In this document: one piece after another, positions 5,984 to 13,574 of the stretch
Position numbering within the stretch: position 1 is the first letter of the stretch
How the letters are laid out: each line of letters starts with the position of its first letter
Origin: VFZP01 sp043755595
GTDB lineage: Bacteria; Acidobacteriota; Terriglobia; Bryobacterales; Bryobacteraceae
Length of the DNA stretch: 23,633 bases
Direction: 5' to 3'
Assembly: GCA_043755595.1 (NCBI GenBank)
Contig: JAYUSQ010000089.1
Location: 1-23,633 of the forward strand
Program-made: the position numbers and the translations under genes
Notes under the pieces: model-generated
Database searches by the model: none
Seen by the model: the letters and a program-made list of their open reading frames with translations, nothing else
What the model was told of the DNA's origin: nothing

Positions 5984-6940
5984 ATGACCGGACTCATGAT
6001 GGATGCCATCTCGAAAGAACACGCCACCGGCGAAGGTCATCCGGAACGGCCGGCGCGCTTTGACGCGGTCGCGAAAGCCCTCACCGATGCGGGCCACGCG
6101 GGCGCAATGCAACGGATAGAGAGCCGCGCCGTGACTGACGATGAAGTGCTGACCTGTCACACGGCGCCGTACCTGAAGATGGTGGAACGCGACGTAGCGG
6201 TGGGTCATCGAATGTTGAGCACCGGCGATACCGAGATCGGTCCGAAGTCACTCGCAGTCGCGCGCCGCGCGGCCGGAGGCGCGTTGAATGCCGTCGATGC
6301 GATTTTCACGGGCAAGGCCGCCAACGCTTTTTGCGTCGTGCGTCCGCCGGGCCACCACGCCACGCCCGCGCGCGGCATGGGCTTTTGCATCTTCAATAAC
6401 GTGGCGATCGCGGCTCGTTACGTGCAGAAGAAGTACGGCGTCAAACGGGTGCTGATCGCCGATTGGGACGTACACCACGGCAATGGCACGCAGGATATTT
6501 TCTACTCCGACGGCAGCGTGTTTTTCTTCAGCACGCACCAATCGCCGTGGTATCCGGGCACCGGTGCGCGGCAGGAAACAGGCGAAGGCGCTGGCAAGGG
6601 CACAACATTGAATTGCCCGTTTGCCGCCGGCGCTGGCACAACCGAAATCCTCGGCGCTTTCCGGGAACAGCTTGTCCCCGCCATGGCGGAGTTCAAGCCG
6701 GAGTTTGTCATCCTTTCGGCGGGCTTCGATTCGCGGGTGGGCGATCCGCTGGGCCACTTTCGGCTGGATGACGCGGACTTCACCGCTCTCACCCAGGTGA
6801 TGTTGGAATTGGCCGAAAAACATGCCAAGGGGCGGCTTCTTTCGATGTTGGAAGGCGGCTACAGTTTGAGCGGTCTGGCCGCTGCTGCGTCGGCGCATGT
6901 GGCGGCGCTGCGAGGCGGCGGGATACAATCGCGAGGATGA
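5984..6940 (+). CDS. Histone-deacetylase-family (acetylpolyamine/APAH-type) hydrolase
   Basis: A 318-aa zinc amidohydrolase starting MTGLMMDAISKEHATGEGHPERPARF; a start at 5891 would overlap the divergent gene. The active-site blocks are all present: RPPGHHATP (120-128) with the catalytic His pair 124-125, IADWDVHHGNGTQ (158-170) with zinc ligands Asp162 and His164, LSAGFDSR with Asp249, and EGGYSL with the catalytic Tyr293. It removes acetyl or acyl groups from an amine; bacterial relatives act on acetylated polyamines or lysines, and the substrate here is unknown. Its TGA overlaps the ATG of the cupin gene, so the pair is probably co-translated. Confidence 0.93.
   Translation: MTGLMMDAISKEHATGEGHPERPARFDAVAKALTDAGHAGAMQRIESRAVTDDEVLTCHTAPYLKMVERDVAVGHRMLSTGDTEIGPKSLAVARRAAGGALNAVDAIFTGKAANAFCVVRPPGHHATPARGMGFCIFNNVAIAARYVQKKYGVKRVLIADWDVHHGNGTQDIFYSDGSVFFFSTHQSPWYPGTGARQETGEGAGKGTTLNCPFAAGAGTTEILGAFREQLVPAMAEFKPEFVILSAGFDSRVGDPLGHFRLDDADFTALTQVMLELAEKHAKGRLLSMLEGGYSLSGLAAAASAHVAALRGGGIQSRG
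6924..6929 (+). promoter_or_regulatory. -10-like TACAAT before the cupin gene
   Basis: TACAAT ends 7 bases before ATG 6937 and lies inside the 3' end of the deacetylase-like gene. It would give the cupin gene its own leaderless transcript in addition to coupled translation from upstream. Confidence 0.4.
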
Positions 6941-7293
6941 AGCGACACGATTGGTCCCAGATTCCGCGCGAACAACTGAACGCCGATTGCGCGAGGCAGG
7001 TGATTCACACCGAACGCATGACGGTGGCTCGCCTGTCGATGCGCGCCGGCGCCGTGGTGCCAAGGCATAGCCATGAGAACGAGCAACTGACGATGCTCGA
7101 CAAAGGCAAGCTCAAATTTATCTTCGACGACCGCGAAGAAATCATTCAAGCGGGCCAGTGCCTGCAGATTCCGTCGCACGTGCCGCACCGCGTCGACGCG
7201 CTCGAAGACAGCGAAGCGACGGACCTCTTCGCTCCGGTCCGCGAGGACTGGGTGCGTGGCGACGACGCGTACCTGCGCAAGCCTACTTCTTAG
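6937..7293 (+). CDS. Small cupin-domain protein
   Basis: A 118-aa single-domain cupin. Motif 1 is PRHSHENEQLTMLDKGKLKF with His44, His46 and Glu49 or Gln50 as likely metal ligands; motif 2 is IPSHVPHRVDALE with His84. This is the layout of small metal-binding cupins used as dioxygenases, isomerases or sensors, so the reaction cannot be named. Its first codon overlaps the stop of the deacetylase-like gene (ATGA), suggesting a shared task, and its end overlaps the convergent FG-GAP gene by 11 bases. Confidence 0.85.
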   Translation: MKRHDWSQIPREQLNADCARQVIHTERMTVARLSMRAGAVVPRHSHENEQLTMLDKGKLKFIFDDREEIIQAGQCLQIPSHVPHRVDALEDSEATDLFAPVREDWVRGDDAYLRKPTS

Positions 7294-8446
7294 ACTGGAG
7301 CGCTTGGTTGCGCCAGAGGTAAAGCGTGGACGGCCCGAGTCCGATCAGGTCGATCCGGCCGTCCATGTTGTAGTCGAAAGGCCAAACCCCGAGCAGGCCT
7401 TTCGTCACGTCGACGCGTGTTCCCTGATATTTTCCGCCGGCAATGCCCCAGTAAACCAACAGGCGAGAGGTATCGCCGTTGTTCTCTCCAATGACCAGAT
7501 CGGTGAGCGAATCGCCGTTCAAGTCCGCTGTGGTCAGCGCCTCCGGATTGCGAATCGGCGGGATGGCCTCGACCGGCGTTTCACGCCATAGTTGCTTAGG
7601 ATCCTGTGGACGGTCAAACACAGCCACCCGGGCGGGCGAACCGTTAGCCTGGGCGGCCAGCAGCGAGGGGAACCGATTGTCGGAATGCTTCACCAGCGCC
7701 AGCCGAAGCATCGCCGATTGCTGCTTCTCCCACCACTTGTTGATGGCGAAGATGTGCCACGGCTTTTCCGGCGTCGCCGGAGCCTGGAACCAATAATTGC
7801 CCCCCAAAATGTCGGGGTGACCGTTGCCGTCGACGTCATAGCGGAGCAGGCCGCCTTGCGACGACGGCGTATAAATCGAGTAGACTTCGCGGTACGGCCA
7901 TTTGGCGGCCGGATCCGCCGGAATCTCGTAAAACCTCAATTGCGAGTGGCGATGCAGCACGACCACGCCGTCTTTGCCGAACATATTCGTCGGCAGGCAG
8001 CCGCTGAAATCCGCATCCGTGTCGATCACGTGCAGTGTGCCGCCTGACGACGCTTCCAGCCACACCATCCGGCCGCTTTGATCGGGTTGGCCTTTCTCGA
8101 AAAGCACCAGATCGGATTGGCCGTCGGAATTGGCGTCCACCAGGCAACCAGCCGCGCCGAAACCTCGGGCGGCTGAGACCGGACTGGTCTTGCCGCCCGG
8201 GAACCGGATCGCCAGGACCTCGTTACCCCACGCCACAATCCGTCGCGTCCCTTGGTCGCCCGGAACTAACGTTGCACCGGCGAAGGTGTTGGATTCGAAG
8301 TCGATGGTCCGGGTCCGGCGAAATCCAATGCGTTGTTGTCCGGTTGCGAACTCGGGCGTCAGCCAGATCAACGCAGTCGCAAGTCCAGCGAGCCAGCGCT
8401 GGTATCCTGGGCGGTAGTGCGCGAATTGAAGCGGTTGTTGATTCAT
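7283..8446 (-). CDS. Secreted FG-GAP/VCBS repeat beta-propeller protein
   Basis: A 387-aa protein. The N-terminus has a long polar start and then a hydrophobic stretch (about 19-30, LAGLATALIWLT) with a probable signal cleavage before GQQRIGF. Calcium-loop FG-GAP repeats are visible: VDANSDGQSDLVLF (about 103-116), YDVDGNGHPDILGG, ADLNGDSLTDLVIGENNG and DYNMDGRIDLIGLG near the end. Such propellers are usually extracellular and bind ligands or partner proteins; no catalytic domain is attached. The start at 8446 overlaps the divergent SirB1-like gene by 30 bases, and no better start exists downstream in the signal region. It ends convergently over the cupin gene. Confidence 0.8.
   Translation of the reverse strand: MNQQPLQFAHYRPGYQRWLAGLATALIWLTPEFATGQQRIGFRRTRTIDFESNTFAGATLVPGDQGTRRIVAWGNEVLAIRFPGGKTSPVSAARGFGAAGCLVDANSDGQSDLVLFEKGQPDQSGRMVWLEASSGGTLHVIDTDADFSGCLPTNMFGKDGVVVLHRHSQLRFYEIPADPAAKWPYREVYSIYTPSSQGGLLRYDVDGNGHPDILGGNYWFQAPATPEKPWHIFAINKWWEKQQSAMLRLALVKHSDNRFPSLLAAQANGSPARVAVFDRPQDPKQLWRETPVEAIPPIRNPEALTTADLNGDSLTDLVIGENNGDTSRLLVYWGIAGGKYQGTRVDVTKGLLGVWPFDYNMDGRIDLIGLGPSTLYLWRNQALQSKK
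8403..8408 (+). promoter_or_regulatory. -10-like TATCCT before the SirB1-like gene
   Basis: TATCCT ends 8 bases before GTG 8417 and lies inside the coding start of the divergent FG-GAP gene. It is the main reason for choosing this GTG. Confidence 0.4.
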
Positions 8447-9232
8447 CGTGACGAAGAGGTCCGGTTAGACTTAGCCGCTCTAGATATATCCCTCGTTGAG
8501 TTTCCCGCCCTGGACCCCGAGCCCTACGTCGAACTGCTCGATTCGCACGCCCGCGAATTAAAAGCTCTTACCCGACGCTGCTCTGGAGCGGAATTCGTTC
8601 GCACGGCCAATCACTATTTTTTCGAGAACCTCGGCTTTCGCGGCAATCGCCAGGATTACTACCACTCTCACAATAGTTGCCTGAACCAGGTGCTCCTCAA
8701 TCGCATCGGCATTCCGATTACCTTGTCGTTAGTGTACATTGAGATTGCCCGCCGCCTCCAGCGCCCGGTTGTGGGTATTGGCCTTCCAGGCCATTTTCTT
8801 GTGCGGTACGAAGAGGATTCCTATACGAGTTGGATCGACTGCTTTCGCGCGCAGGAACTTTCGTTCGAAGAATGCCGCGAGTTGGCGCTTGAAACAGCTC
8901 ATATCGACATCCTGAGTGTTCCCTCGGCTTTCGCGCCCGTGACCAAGTGGCAGGTGGCGGTGCGCATGTTAAATAATTTGCGGAACGTCTACTTTCAGAA
9001 ACGCGATTGGGTGCGTGCGGCGTGGATCTTGGACAGACTGATTGAGGCGATGCCGGAATCGGCGCTGGAGCGCAAGCAGCGTGCCGTGCTGCGGTTGGAG
9101 TCGGGCGACGAGGTGGGGGCGCTACAGGATCTGGAGATCTACCTGATAGTCGCTTCCCCGAGCGATGAGGATTGGCCGCAGTTGGCCGAGCAAGCGGCTC
9201 GGCTGCGGCGACGGGGTGGCATGGTAAATTGA
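8417..9232 (+). CDS. SirB1-like transglutaminase-fold protein with TPR tail
   Basis: A 271-aa protein from GTG 8417, giving VRELKRLLIHRDEEVRLDLA; an ATG at 8333 would extend deep into the divergent gene. Family features are FFENLGFRGNRQDYYHSHNS, then Cys88 in NSCLNQVL, GIPITLSLVYIEIARRL (98-114), GLPGHFLVR with His126, and SWIDCF with Asp141. Cys88, His126 and Asp141 could form the transglutaminase-type triad; this is inference. The last 80 residues are TPR-like helices (RMLNNLRNVYFQKRDWVRAAWILDRLI). Relatives are widespread and poorly characterised. It ends 10 bases from the convergent aat gene. Confidence 0.85.
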   Translation: MRELKRLLIHRDEEVRLDLAALDISLVEFPALDPEPYVELLDSHARELKALTRRCSGAEFVRTANHYFFENLGFRGNRQDYYHSHNSCLNQVLLNRIGIPITLSLVYIEIARRLQRPVVGIGLPGHFLVRYEEDSYTSWIDCFRAQELSFEECRELALETAHIDILSVPSAFAPVTKWQVAVRMLNNLRNVYFQKRDWVRAAWILDRLIEAMPESALERKQRAVLRLESGDEVGALQDLEIYLIVASPSDEDWPQLAEQAARLRRRGGMVN

Positions 9233-9242
9233 GGGCCACGCA

Positions 9243-9851
9243 CTAGACAAACTGGCAATCGAGAGAAAGCGCGGCGCCCAGGCGGCGTCGGTACTGCCGG
9301 GTGGGAATCTCCTCGGCCCCAAACTGCTGTAGGTGCGAGGTGACGTACTGTACCTCCAGCAGCCCGAACCCCCGTTCCTGCAGCCGGAAAACCAGCCGGG
9401 CCAGCGCGACTTTAGACATATCGCGCACGCGATGAAACATCGACTCCGCAAAGAAGGCTCCGCCCAGATGCACGCCGTAGACTCCACCGGCCAAGGTTCC
9501 TTCGCCAGACCAGATCTCGACCGAGTGGGCTTTGCCGCGCCGATGAAGTTCGCCGTACGCGGCGAGGATTCGGTCGTCGATCCAAGTGGAAGAGCCGTCT
9601 GGCCGGTCGGCGCAGGCTTGCATGACGGCATCGAAAGCCTCGTCATAGGTGACGCGGAAACGCCCCTGGCGCAGCGTCCGAGCCAGGGAGTGCGAGACAT
9701 GAAAATTGTCGAGCGGGATCACGGCGCGCCGGTTCGGCTTGTGCCAGGTGATTTCGGGCCAATCGGCGCTGGTCATGGGAAACAGGCCGAGCGGATAGTT
9801 CAGTTCCAGCATGTCCGCCGACAAGTCCCGGCTGACAAATTGGACGTCCAT
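9243..9851 (-). CDS. aat: Leucyl/phenylalanyl-tRNA--protein transferase
   Basis: A 202-aa enzyme that transfers Leu or Phe from aminoacyl-tRNA to the N-terminus of proteins starting with Arg or Lys, marking them for ClpS/ClpAP degradation in the cytoplasm. Family blocks are WPEITWHKPNRRAVIPLD (31-48), DGSSTWIDDRILAAY (85-99), RRGKAHSVEIW (104-114), LAGGVYGVHLGGAFFAESMF (120-139) and MSKVALARLV. The C-terminal EVQYVTSHLQQFGAEEIPTR is also typical. The length is slightly short but complete for the family. The start is divergent from the PQQ-propeller gene, with TAACAT (minus, 9860-9865) 8 bases before the ATG. Confidence 0.95.
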   Translation of the reverse strand: MDVQFVSRDLSADMLELNYPLGLFPMTSADWPEITWHKPNRRAVIPLDNFHVSHSLARTLRQGRFRVTYDEAFDAVMQACADRPDGSSTWIDDRILAAYGELHRRGKAHSVEIWSGEGTLAGGVYGVHLGGAFFAESMFHRVRDMSKVALARLVFRLQERGFGLLEVQYVTSHLQQFGAEEIPTRQYRRRLGAALSLDCQFV

Positions 9852-9859
9852 CTGGCTCG

Positions 9860-9865
9860 ATGTTA
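9860..9865 (-). promoter_or_regulatory. -10-like TAACAT before aat
   Basis: On the minus strand TAACAT ends 8 bases before ATG 9851, in the 56-base divergent gap. On the opposite strand TACAAT (9890-9895) lies 12 bases before the ATG at 9908. Confidence 0.35.
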
Positions 9866-9907
9866 CCTTGGGCGGCGGCGGTCCGTCACTACAATACTAG
9901 GATACTC

Positions 9908-11215
9908 ATGAGAAGACTCGTCTTATTCATTTTTCCGGCTCTATTGATGGCGGCCAACGACGATTGGCCCAGGTGGCGCGGGCCGCTTAACAACGGCGTC
10001 GCGCGTGGAGACGTGCCAGTTGAGTTCGGCGAAAGCAAGAATCTGGCGTGGAAACTCGACATCCCGGGCCGAGGGTTTTCCTCGCCGGTTCTTTGGGGCG
10101 ACAAATTGTTCCTGACCAACGCCGTGCCGATTGGCGATGCCGCTCCGGCGGTAGCAACGGCGGCGGAAGGGCCACCCAATCGTAGGGGTGGCGGTGGCGG
10201 CGCCGGATCGGGGAAGGAATATAAATTCGTCGTGATGGCGCTTGACGCCAAGACCGGTAAACCGCTTTGGGAGCGGATCGCCAAAACGGCCACTCCGCAC
10301 GAAGGCTATCACAACACGTATGGCAGTTTTGCCTCCAACAGCCCGGTTACCGACGGCAAACACCTGGTTGCCTTTTTCGGCTCCCGTGGTCTGTACTGTT
10401 ACGATCTGGATGGCAAGCTTCTTTGGGACAAGCAGTTCAGTCCCATGAGTATGCGCTTGCAGTTTGGCGAAGGCTCGGCGGCGGTGCTCCACGGCGAAAC
10501 CGTGTTGCTCAATTTCGACCAGCAATCGGGGTCTTTTATCGTGGCGCTGGACGTCAAGACCGGCAAGGAGATTTGGAAGAAAGAGCGTGACGAGATCAGT
10601 TCCTGGTCTCCGCCATTTGTGGTGAAGGTGAATGGCCGCGATCAGGTGGTTCTGTCGGCGACCAACAAAGTCCGGGCCTACGATCTGGCCAACGGCGACC
10701 TGATTTGGGAATGCAAAGGTCTGGGCGGTAACGTGATTCCGGCGCCCGTGGTTCTGGATGACAAACTGGTGATCGTCATGAGCGGATTTCGCGACCCTAA
10801 TCTGCTTGCCATCAAACTGGGCGGAACAGGCGATCTGACTGGAACCGAATCGGTCGTTTGGACTAACCAGCGGGGCAACTCCTATACGCCATCACCCGTA
10901 TTGCAAGATGGAAAGCTATATATGCTGACTGACAACGGAATGCTGAGTTGTCTCGACGCGGCAACTGGCAAGCCCCACTACCTGCAGCAGCGGTTGCCGA
11001 ATCCATACAACTTCAAAGCGTCCCCGGTGGCGGTGAACGGGAAACTGTATTTGGCGGCGGAAAATGGCGACGTCATCGTGGTGAAAATGGGCGAAACGTT
11101 TGAGATTTTGGCTACCAATAACTTCCCCAATCACATGTTCGTGGCCAGCCCGGCGGTTTCCGGCGGCAGCATGTACCTGCGCAGCGCCTCGGCACTGTTC
11201 TGCATCCGGCGGTAG
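9908..11215 (+). CDS. Secreted PQQ-like beta-propeller repeat protein
   Basis: A 435-aa protein from ATG 9908, where a signal peptide begins (MRRLVLFIFPALLMA). The mature protein opens DDWPRWRGPLNNG, the standard start of planctomycete/acidobacterial PQQ-repeat proteins. Repeats of the type ALDAKTGKPLWERIAK, CYDLDGKLLWDKQF, ALDVKTGKEIWKKERD and AYDLANGDLIWECKG recur through about residue 280 and continue as YTPSPVLQDGKLYML and CLDAATGKPHYLQQ. A glycine-rich loop near 85-100 interrupts the first blades. No catalytic residues of alcohol dehydrogenases are evident, so it is probably a binding or scaffold propeller like BamB. The function is unknown. Confidence 0.87.
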   Translation: MRRLVLFIFPALLMAANDDWPRWRGPLNNGVARGDVPVEFGESKNLAWKLDIPGRGFSSPVLWGDKLFLTNAVPIGDAAPAVATAAEGPPNRRGGGGGAGSGKEYKFVVMALDAKTGKPLWERIAKTATPHEGYHNTYGSFASNSPVTDGKHLVAFFGSRGLYCYDLDGKLLWDKQFSPMSMRLQFGEGSAAVLHGETVLLNFDQQSGSFIVALDVKTGKEIWKKERDEISSWSPPFVVKVNGRDQVVLSATNKVRAYDLANGDLIWECKGLGGNVIPAPVVLDDKLVIVMSGFRDPNLLAIKLGGTGDLTGTESVVWTNQRGNSYTPSPVLQDGKLYMLTDNGMLSCLDAATGKPHYLQQRLPNPYNFKASPVAVNGKLYLAAENGDVIVVKMGETFEILATNNFPNHMFVASPAVSGGSMYLRSASALFCIRR

Positions 11216-11342
11216 CTACCGTGAAGTTGGTATAGACTCCGTGGGTTCGAGAGTGGGACCATGCAATGGCCCATTGGGTTAACGGGCTGTCACCTGTAAT
11301 TTTACGAATCGATTCTCAACCAGCCGGAGTCAAATATCACTA

Positions 11343-12425
11343 ATGAAAAAACTATTCACCCGCGGCGCGCCTATTGTGGCCTGCCTTACGCTTTCGGCCG
11401 CACTTCAAGCCGACCAAGTGATCATGAGAAATGGCGACCGGGTTTCCGGCGCACTCATCAAGAAAGATGCCAAGACTCTTACTATCAAGAGCGAGTTCTT
11501 CGGCGTCGTGACTTTGCCTTGGGATCAGATTCAGACGGTGAAGGCCGACACGCCGATCACCGTTGAGCTGACGGGGAACTCGACGGTTCAGGGTACGCTG
11601 GCAACTTCCGGCGACAAGGTGGAAGTGATTGCCGGCGCCGACAAGCGTCAGGTCGCTCCCGCCGATATCGTGGCGCTTCGCAACGCCGACGAGCAGCGCG
11701 CCTATGAGCGGCTTCTCGCGCCAGGTCTCGGTGATTTGTGGGCAGGAACTGCCACCGTTGGTTGGGCTGGCACGTCCGGCAACGCCAAAACCGGAACCTT
11801 TGCGACTGGCATGAACGCTGCGCGCGTAACCAACACCGACAAGCTGTTCACGTACTTCAACTCGATCCGGGCTTCGGCCACAGTCAATGCCGTCAACGGA
11901 CAAACGGCCCAAGCCGTCCGCGGTGGTTGGGGCTACAATCGGAACCTTAAGCCGCGCGTCTTCTTCAATGGGTTTAACGACTGGGAATCGGATAAGTTCC
12001 AGACCCTGGACCTGCGCATGGTAATCGGCGCCGGTCTTGGGTTTAAAGTCTGGAAGGCTGAGCGCGGCGGGTTCGACCTGTTAGGCGGCTTGGCGTATAA
12101 CCGTGAGAAGTTCGACCCGCGGCAATTCGACCCGAAGGGCGCAGCGCCTTTCACCAGAAGCGGCGCCGACGCCTACTGGGGCGACGATTTCAACTACAAG
12201 TTGAACAGCCGGACCACCTTCTTTCAAGGCTTCCGCATGTTCAACAACCTTTCGAACAGCGACCGTTGGCGCATGAATTTCGATATGGGCGCCAGCACGC
12301 AATTGACGAAGTGGTTGACGTGGAATCTTGCCGTGAGCGACCGCTTCCTGAACTCGCCGGTGGCTGGACGGAAGAAGAACGATTTCCTCTACACGACGGG
12401 TTTCGGCTTTAGCTTCGTTAAGTAA
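11343..12425 (+). CDS. DUF481-family outer-membrane protein
   Basis: A 360-aa protein with a signal peptide (MKKLFTRGAPIVACLTLSAALQA). Residues 24-110 form a soluble beta-rich region (DQVIMRNGDRVSGALIKKD, FFGVVTLPWDQIQTVKAD) and residues from about 132 on are alternating amphipathic strands typical of a DUF481 beta-barrel (GTATVGWAGTSGNAKTG ... FLYTTGFGFSFVK), ending in Phe-Val-Lys. DUF481 proteins are predicted outer-membrane barrels of unknown function. The 127-base upstream gap has a weak GGAG about 12 bases before ATG and a possible AT-rich promoter (TTTACG near 11302), but nothing decisive. It ends 4 bases from the convergent sugar dehydrogenase gene. Confidence 0.88.
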   Translation: MKKLFTRGAPIVACLTLSAALQADQVIMRNGDRVSGALIKKDAKTLTIKSEFFGVVTLPWDQIQTVKADTPITVELTGNSTVQGTLATSGDKVEVIAGADKRQVAPADIVALRNADEQRAYERLLAPGLGDLWAGTATVGWAGTSGNAKTGTFATGMNAARVTNTDKLFTYFNSIRASATVNAVNGQTAQAVRGGWGYNRNLKPRVFFNGFNDWESDKFQTLDLRMVIGAGLGFKVWKAERGGFDLLGGLAYNREKFDPRQFDPKGAAPFTRSGADAYWGDDFNYKLNSRTTFFQGFRMFNNLSNSDRWRMNFDMGASTQLTKWLTWNLAVSDRFLNSPVAGRKKNDFLYTTGFGFSFVK

Positions 12426-12429
12426 CTCG

Positions 12430-13563
12430 TCAGTTCTTTTCTTCGGGACGGTCTGCGGCGGGTTTGACGCGGTAGACCGTTCCGGGGATATAGTCGAGCA
12501 CGTAGATCTCGCCCGCTTCATTCTCCCCAAACGCCGACCAGTTCTTCGCGTTATCCTCAAACAACAGTTCCGTCTTCCATTCCCCGTCTTCCCTGATCGC
12601 GCCCCAGATCTTGCCATAGCAGAAATCGCCGTATAGATAAACGCCTTGCAATGGAGCCGATTCGCCGCCGTGGTAGACATGACCACCGGTCACAGAGCAC
12701 CCGGTGACGTGGTTGTATGAGATGGCCGGGGCAGTGAAGCCCTCTTTGCCGCAGTCGGCTTCTTCGGCGCATCGGGGGCCTTCAAAAACGCTCCAGCCAA
12801 AATTCGCACCTGTCACGCCGTGAGGCTGAAAGTCTACCTCTTCCCACTTGTCTTCGCCAATGTCCCCGATGTAAGTGTCGCCAGTGAGCCGATCGAAAGA
12901 AAAGCGCCAAGGATTCCGCAGGCCGAGTGAAAACAACTCAAGCTCCGTGGCGCCCGCTTCGGCGTCTACGCGCCAAATCTTGCCATACGGCAGATCGGGG
13001 TTTTGCGCCGAGCGTAACGGATTCCCGCCGCCCGCCCCGTCGCCGATGCTGAAGTAGAGTTTTTGGTCAGCCGGCTTAAAGGCCAGTTGACCGCCGAAGT
13101 GATTCTCAAATTCGTGTTCAAAACGGAATAACACTTCTTCGCTATCTGGATCGGCGCGATTCGGATCGTCGGCGCTGACCCTGAAACGCGAGATAAATAT
13201 CTCATTGCGGTCTCCGGTGTAGTAAGCATAGAATCGCTGCGACTGCGCGAAATTGGGCGCAAAGGCCACACTTAACAGGCCACGCTCATCACAGCAAATC
13301 GGGTCGAGCCTCGTAACTTTGCCGGAGATGTCGAGAAATGGGGTTTCGAGAATGTTGCCGTCGGCGAGCACACGGACCGTGCCCGTTTGCTCAGTGACAA
13401 ACAGACGCCCGGACCCGTCGCCCGCGTGAGTGATGGAAGTCGGACGGTGCAAACCTGTCACCAACTCCACCACATCCAATTGAGGTAGTTCGACCGCTCC
13501 CAGGAGCGATATTGAGAGTGAAACCAGGCAAGTAACAGATATGAATGACGGCAGCGGTTTCAT
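12430..13563 (-). CDS. Secreted PQQ-dependent sugar dehydrogenase (soluble GDH/Asd type)
   Basis: A 377-aa protein from ATG 13563, chosen because it gives a signal peptide (MKPLPSFISVTCLVSLSISL then LGA); a longer reading would overlap glgA. The six-bladed propeller begins VVELVTGLHRPTSITHAGDG and contains GRLFVTEQTGTVRVL, DERGLLSVAFAPNF, NHFGGQLAFKPADQKLYFSI and GDGAGGGNPLRSAQN, with the His of NHFGG expected at the active site. It should oxidise aldose sugars in the periplasm using PQQ. The start is 8 bases after the glgA stop, so it may be in the same transcript; TAGAAT (minus, 13569-13574) overlaps that stop and lies 5 bases before its ATG. Confidence 0.9.
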   Translation of the reverse strand: MKPLPSFISVTCLVSLSISLLGAVELPQLDVVELVTGLHRPTSITHAGDGSGRLFVTEQTGTVRVLADGNILETPFLDISGKVTRLDPICCDERGLLSVAFAPNFAQSQRFYAYYTGDRNEIFISRFRVSADDPNRADPDSEEVLFRFEHEFENHFGGQLAFKPADQKLYFSIGDGAGGGNPLRSAQNPDLPYGKIWRVDAEAGATELELFSLGLRNPWRFSFDRLTGDTYIGDIGEDKWEEVDFQPHGVTGANFGWSVFEGPRCAEEADCGKEGFTAPAISYNHVTGCSVTGGHVYHGGESAPLQGVYLYGDFCYGKIWGAIREDGEWKTELLFEDNAKNWSAFGENEAGEIYVLDYIPGTVYRVKPAADRPEEKN

Positions 13564-13568
13564 AACCC

Positions 13569-13574
13569 ATTCTA
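13569..13574 (-). promoter_or_regulatory. -10-like TAGAAT before the sugar dehydrogenase
   Basis: TAGAAT on the minus strand overlaps the glgA stop codon and ends 5 bases before ATG 13563. It could drive a leaderless transcript, or the gene may simply be read through from glgA. Confidence 0.3.

Noticed and set aside
6248..7063. Long open frame on the minus strand opposite the deacetylase and cupin genes
   Set aside because: It is composed of Arg/Ala-rich antisense sequence of two strongly supported genes and has no recognisable domain.
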